A stretch of 8,495 bases of DNA from Bacteroidia bacterium (GTDB lineage: Bacteria; Bacteroidota; Bacteroidia; Bacteroidales; Azobacteroidaceae). The notes below the pieces were generated by a model. That model had not been told where the DNA came from, did no database searches, and saw only the letters and a program-made list of their open reading frames with translations. This document shows positions 6,301 through 8,495 of the stretch, piece by piece. The first letter of the stretch is position 1; each line of letters begins with the position of its first letter. The position numbers and the translations under genes were made by a program. The stretch lies in NCBI GenBank assembly GCA_025996815.1, contig BNTT01000137.1, positions 1 to 8,495 of the forward strand, given 5' to 3'.

Positions 6301-6623
6301 AGCAAATTATTGCGGCTTACGCTTATTACCGCTCTTTCGGACAGGGCAATACGGCTTGGCCCGATGAGATTAAGACAAATAATTATCTGAAATTGCGTGA
6401 AGTGTCCCTGAGTTATACATTGCCCAAGAGCGTTACCGATGCCATGAAGGTGCAAAAGTTGAGTGTGGGGCTTACGGCGCGTAACTTGTTTTATCTCTAC
6501 AAGTCGATTCCAAACATCGACCCGGAGTCAGTTTTGGGAACAAGCAGCGGCAACAACTGGGTAGAAAATTCAGCCTATCCGTCGAGCCGCACATTTGGAT
6601 TTAATGTGAAATTGAGTTTTTAA
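3312..6623 (+). CDS. susC: SusC/RagA-family TonB-dependent outer-membrane transporter
   Basis: This is a 1103-residue outer-membrane barrel that imports large nutrients (oligosaccharides, peptides or similar) using TonB energy, with a SusD lipoprotein as lid. The signal peptide MNKKLRKFASEMLLMAALLFA runs into GGGVLPLRA, with likely cleavage after A30. A carboxypeptidase-regulatory-like domain follows (about 38-113: SGVVSDADD, GASVTEKG, GVATDIDGKFTL, VSYLGYTTQEI). Next are the SusC hallmark LDEVVVTALGIKRD (115-128), a plug domain (about 140-262, with FVVDGVPI at 197 and ANGVVLITTKSG at 250), and a long aromatic-rich barrel ending in the C-terminal strand FGFNVKLSF. There is no N-terminal STN domain, so FecR-type anti-sigma signalling is not expected. 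I chose the ATG at 3312 because it opens directly on MNKK; a GTG at 3303 would only add MCN. The signal-peptide codons contain a run of ten G. The susD gene follows after 36 nt. The substrate is unknown. Confidence 0.96.
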   Translation: MNKKLRKFASEMLLMAALLFAGGGVLPLRAEPPQGSKIAVSGVVSDADDIIIGASVTEKGNPANGVATDIDGKFTLQVPANATLAVSYLGYTTQEIAVDGQSTINVTLSTDLTMLDEVVVTALGIKRDTRALGYAVSTVKGDDLIKSGVTANPIAALYGKSAGVGVQSTSGGPMGGMSIKIRGAASMNPDQSVRPLFVVDGVPISDKESGMSRSAVDYGSGVNDINPDDIASMEILKGAKASVLYGEKGANGVVLITTKSGSAGRKGIGIDVSFSHEWEKPYSSIDFQNEYGSGINEYDIEYDAVTGERKMKTTESYNFGPKFDGSSILYFDGSTRPYQAYENNYMDFFQDGASNNVSVAITSAGDKGNSRVAYTHYDYGGTMPNQTLTKNTLSFNGSYKASDKLTFDFTENLYLTEAKNRRPSIERFLYNGTLNRDFDMKTAMTGYKDPETGYRYDSNELKEQGYPIAFSDAQGLYDILWNNSENSAIDAKHHSITAVKATLQFLPTMALKVSGGLDYTSTDFTNKSKVMRPNKLDPTKWDGGGFSFSNEQTLVQNYEGLLTFDKPTIYQKLDVFAFVGGSYRRDETRKVGVGTYGNFLYPDYWSVSNMDGWGRSPDSRIASYSSGADLTYSVFGQATFSWDRTYYLEFQARNDWSSTLPKANRSYFYPGVSFTYNFTENIEIPTVNYGKFRLSWADVGRPAPRYYALNNYTSSYNHDAQISEANSSSYYISGDLKAERKREIETGFNVKMFEQDRMEVDFSYYNNTVYNQIMSVNVSASSGKPYMKINAGEVSNNGVEVLLKVAPVIASNYRWDWTFTFARQWDEVVALYHGDDAKSSITANTRSPRNGVTVTDKEGEPMGQMYMYDFEKDPATGQRIVNSAGLYTISTQDKICVGNINPDLFGGISTNFGMQGKWGAADLSAGFDYRVGGEMVSYSNYNLKAFGLSMETLKYRDAAHGGLTYTDDSGRERHDGLILPGVKNVGTADAPVYEENKQIIAAYAYYRSFGQGNTAWPDEIKTNNYLKLREVSLSYTLPKSVTDAMKVQKLSVGLTARNLFYLYKSIPNIDPESVLGTSSGNNWVENSAYPSSRTFGFNVKLSF
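3375..3384 (+). repeat. G10 homopolymer tract inside the SusC signal-peptide codons
   Basis: Ten consecutive G residues encode G22-G24 and the first base of V25. The annotated reading frame is open with ten G. By direct translation, eleven G would give a stop (TGA) at codon 31, and nine G would stop at about 3718-3720. The tract therefore sits where slippage would switch the transporter off. It is also a position prone to sequencing or assembly error. Confidence 0.9.
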
Positions 6624-6627
6624 TTGA

Positions 6628-6655
6628 GAATTAAAAATTACGAATTAAAAATTAC
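6628..6655 (+). repeat. Two perfect tandem copies of a 14-nt AT-rich unit in the susC-susD gap
   Basis: GAATTAAAAATTAC occurs at 6628-6641 and again, directly adjoining, at 6642-6655. Together they fill 28 of the 36 bases between the susC stop and the susD start. Positions 6636-6651 are identical to 2506-2521. The A/T-rich, unstructured sequence lies just before the susD ATG and could help its translation; its copy number might affect spacing. That effect is inference. Confidence 0.7.
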
Positions 6656-6659
6656 TGAT

Positions 6660-8495
6660 ATGAAAAAGATATATTATATAGTGGTGAGTGTTATCCTCTT
6701 AGGAGGGGCGATGGTGTCGTGCGCGGACGAATTGGACAAATTGTGGGACGATCCCAATAAGTATCCTACTCCTCCGGCGGATGTGGTGTCCGGATTGTTT
6801 AGTAAATTGGAGCAAACGCGCTTTTTTCGGAAAGATTACGGCGAATGGTATTATATGTATAATAGCAGTGGCGGAATGCCTGCCCTTATTCAGTTGATGG
6901 CGGCACCCAACACATTAGTGAAAGAGAGTGACGGTAGTTTTTCTGTCAATCCATCACCCATCACCCACTTTGCCAGTATGAACTATGGTGAGCCGACATT
7001 GGCAATCGGAGCAACAGGCAGCCGCGAAGACCGCATGCAATTTTCGTATTTCTACAACAATATGAATCCCTTTTCGGAAATTCATGATGCCGTGTCCAAG
7101 TATGAAGGGGCGGAGCAGGAGCGAGTGCTTGTTTACGATGTTTTGGCAACTTTCTTAAAAGACATCGTGGCGTTGCGAACAGTGGATTTGTTCAACAAAA
7201 TCCCTTACACAGATGCGTTTGGGGGCACCAGCAATCTATTTGCCTCTTACGACGACCCCGAAACAATCTATCGCACTGTGATACAAGAATATGCAGACAT
7301 TTATAAAGAATTGGAAACCACTATCTGGAAGATACTGATAGCGGAGGAGAATCAAGATGCACGAAAGAAATTTAACAAACAAGACTTGTTTTTTCACGGC
7401 GATATTGGAAAGTGGTTGCAGTATATCAACTTTCAGATTTTGCGGTCATGTGTGCGTATGTCCGGTGTAGATAAAGGATTTGTGGAGCCATTTCTGACAG
7501 AGGCGATTACGAATTTACCCAAAGAAGACTTCACATTCCTTGGAAAAGACGACCACCACGCATGGTGGGGCTATCATGGCGATGGCATTACCTATCGAAG
7601 AGGTATCATGGACCCTTGGGGTAGCACATTTATGATACCCGATGTCATGATGAGACGCATGAACAGAGGTTCGATTAAATACGAACCGGGGACAGACGAC
7701 CCTCGACTGCCCGTTATTGGCATGGGATATACACCTACAGGCAGTGCCACAGATTTAGAGTTTTACGGCACATCGGGCAATTATGTGCGGAACTATCACG
7801 ATATGGTAGCCGGAAAGCAAAATGCCTATAATGGAAATGCTCTTGTCAAGTTAGCAGATGGCACGCCGGAGGCTTTTGTGCGCGGCACGCCGTGGACGAT
7901 GTACAACCCGCTTACTTATGTGCTGACAGACGGCGATACACAAACACAGTTCAACCTCGCAACATTGGCAGAAATCGATTTGCTGTTGGCAGAGGTGTAT
8001 CTGTACGGCTTGACCGGTACTAAAGATGAAACAAAGGCAGCCGAATATATTGCCGCATCGGTAGGGCATTCGGTTAGTTATTGGTACGCCGTTAATAACT
8101 CCAGCCCGGATATATACATCACAGACCGTGCCGAATATTCCGACTTGGCTAAAGAGATTTTGAAACCCCAAAAACCGGCTGCCGCAATAATAGAACAATA
8201 TGCAAATATTGTTAAGACCGAATTTAACAATCAATTTACCACTGAGGGTAAGTTGGAAATCATTATGCAACAAAAGTATATCCACTTAAATTTGCATGAC
8301 CCTTACGAATTGTTTGCCGAATTGCGTCGCACCCGTCATCCTAAATTGGAACCGATTACCAGTTACAGCAGTGATGCCATTGGCGGCACTGCGCATGCAC
8401 TGGAAAATAAGACGATGACGTTTGAACGGTTTCGCTATCCGGAAACAGAGGCGGCTCTCAATGGCGAAGAATACGCTAAAGTGGCAGCAGACGAC
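6660..8495 (+). CDS. susD: SusD/RagB-family surface lipoprotein, 3' end cut by the window edge
   Basis: The frame is open for 612 codons from the ATG at 6660 to the window edge with no stop, so the gene is partial. It encodes the nutrient-binding lipoprotein that caps the SusC barrel on the cell surface. The signal peptide MKKIYYIVVSVILLGGAMVS ends at lipidated C21 and is followed by ADELDKLWDDPNKYPTPP, a typical SusD mature start. Tetratricopeptide-like helices contain LRTVDLFNKIPYTDAF and EYADIYKELE. Further on are FNLATLAEIDLLLAEVYLYG, the family hallmark region LEIIMQQKYIHLNLHDPYEL (532-551), and ELRRTRHP just after it. The last visible residues, ERFRYPETEAALNGEEYAKV, match the RRxxYPxxExxxN segment found near SusD C-termini, so perhaps only 15-25 residues are missing. 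W302, W303 and Y305 are a surface-aromatic candidate for ligand contact, but this is a guess. It resembles the SusD-like_2 subgroup. It is co-transcribed with susC. Confidence 0.94.
   Translation, partial: MKKIYYIVVSVILLGGAMVSCADELDKLWDDPNKYPTPPADVVSGLFSKLEQTRFFRKDYGEWYYMYNSSGGMPALIQLMAAPNTLVKESDGSFSVNPSPITHFASMNYGEPTLAIGATGSREDRMQFSYFYNNMNPFSEIHDAVSKYEGAEQERVLVYDVLATFLKDIVALRTVDLFNKIPYTDAFGGTSNLFASYDDPETIYRTVIQEYADIYKELETTIWKILIAEENQDARKKFNKQDLFFHGDIGKWLQYINFQILRSCVRMSGVDKGFVEPFLTEAITNLPKEDFTFLGKDDHHAWWGYHGDGITYRRGIMDPWGSTFMIPDVMMRRMNRGSIKYEPGTDDPRLPVIGMGYTPTGSATDLEFYGTSGNYVRNYHDMVAGKQNAYNGNALVKLADGTPEAFVRGTPWTMYNPLTYVLTDGDTQTQFNLATLAEIDLLLAEVYLYGLTGTKDETKAAEYIAASVGHSVSYWYAVNNSSPDIYITDRAEYSDLAKEILKPQKPAAAIIEQYANIVKTEFNNQFTTEGKLEIIMQQKYIHLNLHDPYELFAELRRTRHPKLEPITSYSSDAIGGTAHALENKTMTFERFRYPETEAALNGEEYAKVAADD

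Noticed and set aside
7851..8285. Minus-strand open frame of 144 codons within susD
   Set aside because: It is antisense to the SusD hallmark region, which is clearly coding on the plus strand.

Overview
The window looks like chromosomal DNA from a member of the Bacteroidota, most likely Bacteroidales. The evidence is a SusC/SusD outer-membrane uptake pair, a FimB/Mfa2-like lipoprotein, a DUF3332-type lipoprotein, and three perfect copies of the Bacteroidota -7 promoter element (TACCTTTG). Most starts lack a Shine-Dalgarno sequence and have A/T-rich upstream regions. I see no tRNA, rRNA, CRISPR array or insertion sequence. Genus cannot be fixed from the sequence alone.

Layout. Positions 88-2453 hold three minus-strand genes reading leftward as a probable operon: a DUF3332-like lipoprotein (2453-1944), a membrane-anchored family 2 glycosyltransferase (1933-980), and a FimB/Mfa2-like surface lipoprotein (954-88). 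The gaps are 10 and 25 nt. Positions 2454-2610 are non-coding and carry the operon's promoter element, an AT-rich repeat and a small GC-rich hairpin. Positions 2611-3195 hold a compact, AT-rich minus-strand toxin-antitoxin-like pair: a HigB/RelE-type toxin followed by a 91-residue partner that resembles only the N-terminal part of HigA antitoxins. Positions 3196-3311 are a divergent promoter region. From 3312 to the right edge lie a complete susC-like gene (3312-6623) and a susD-like gene (6660 onward). The susD-like gene has no stop before the window ends but appears to lack only a short C-terminal piece.

How the genes work together. SusC (TonB-dependent barrel) and SusD (surface lipoprotein lid) form one importer for a glycan, peptide or similar oligomer. 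No degradative enzyme or dedicated regulator is visible, so the substrate is unknown. The toxin pair shares the upstream region of the importer but has no obvious functional link to it. The left operon looks cell-envelope related.

Most notable observation: a run of ten G residues inside the SusC signal-peptide codons (3375-3384). Loss or gain of one G would truncate the transporter, so it could be a phase-variable on/off switch. The back-to-back promoters between higB and susC, and the HTH-less antitoxin candidate with a strong Shine-Dalgarno sequence, are also worth checking. I do not see clear evidence of a wholly new system.
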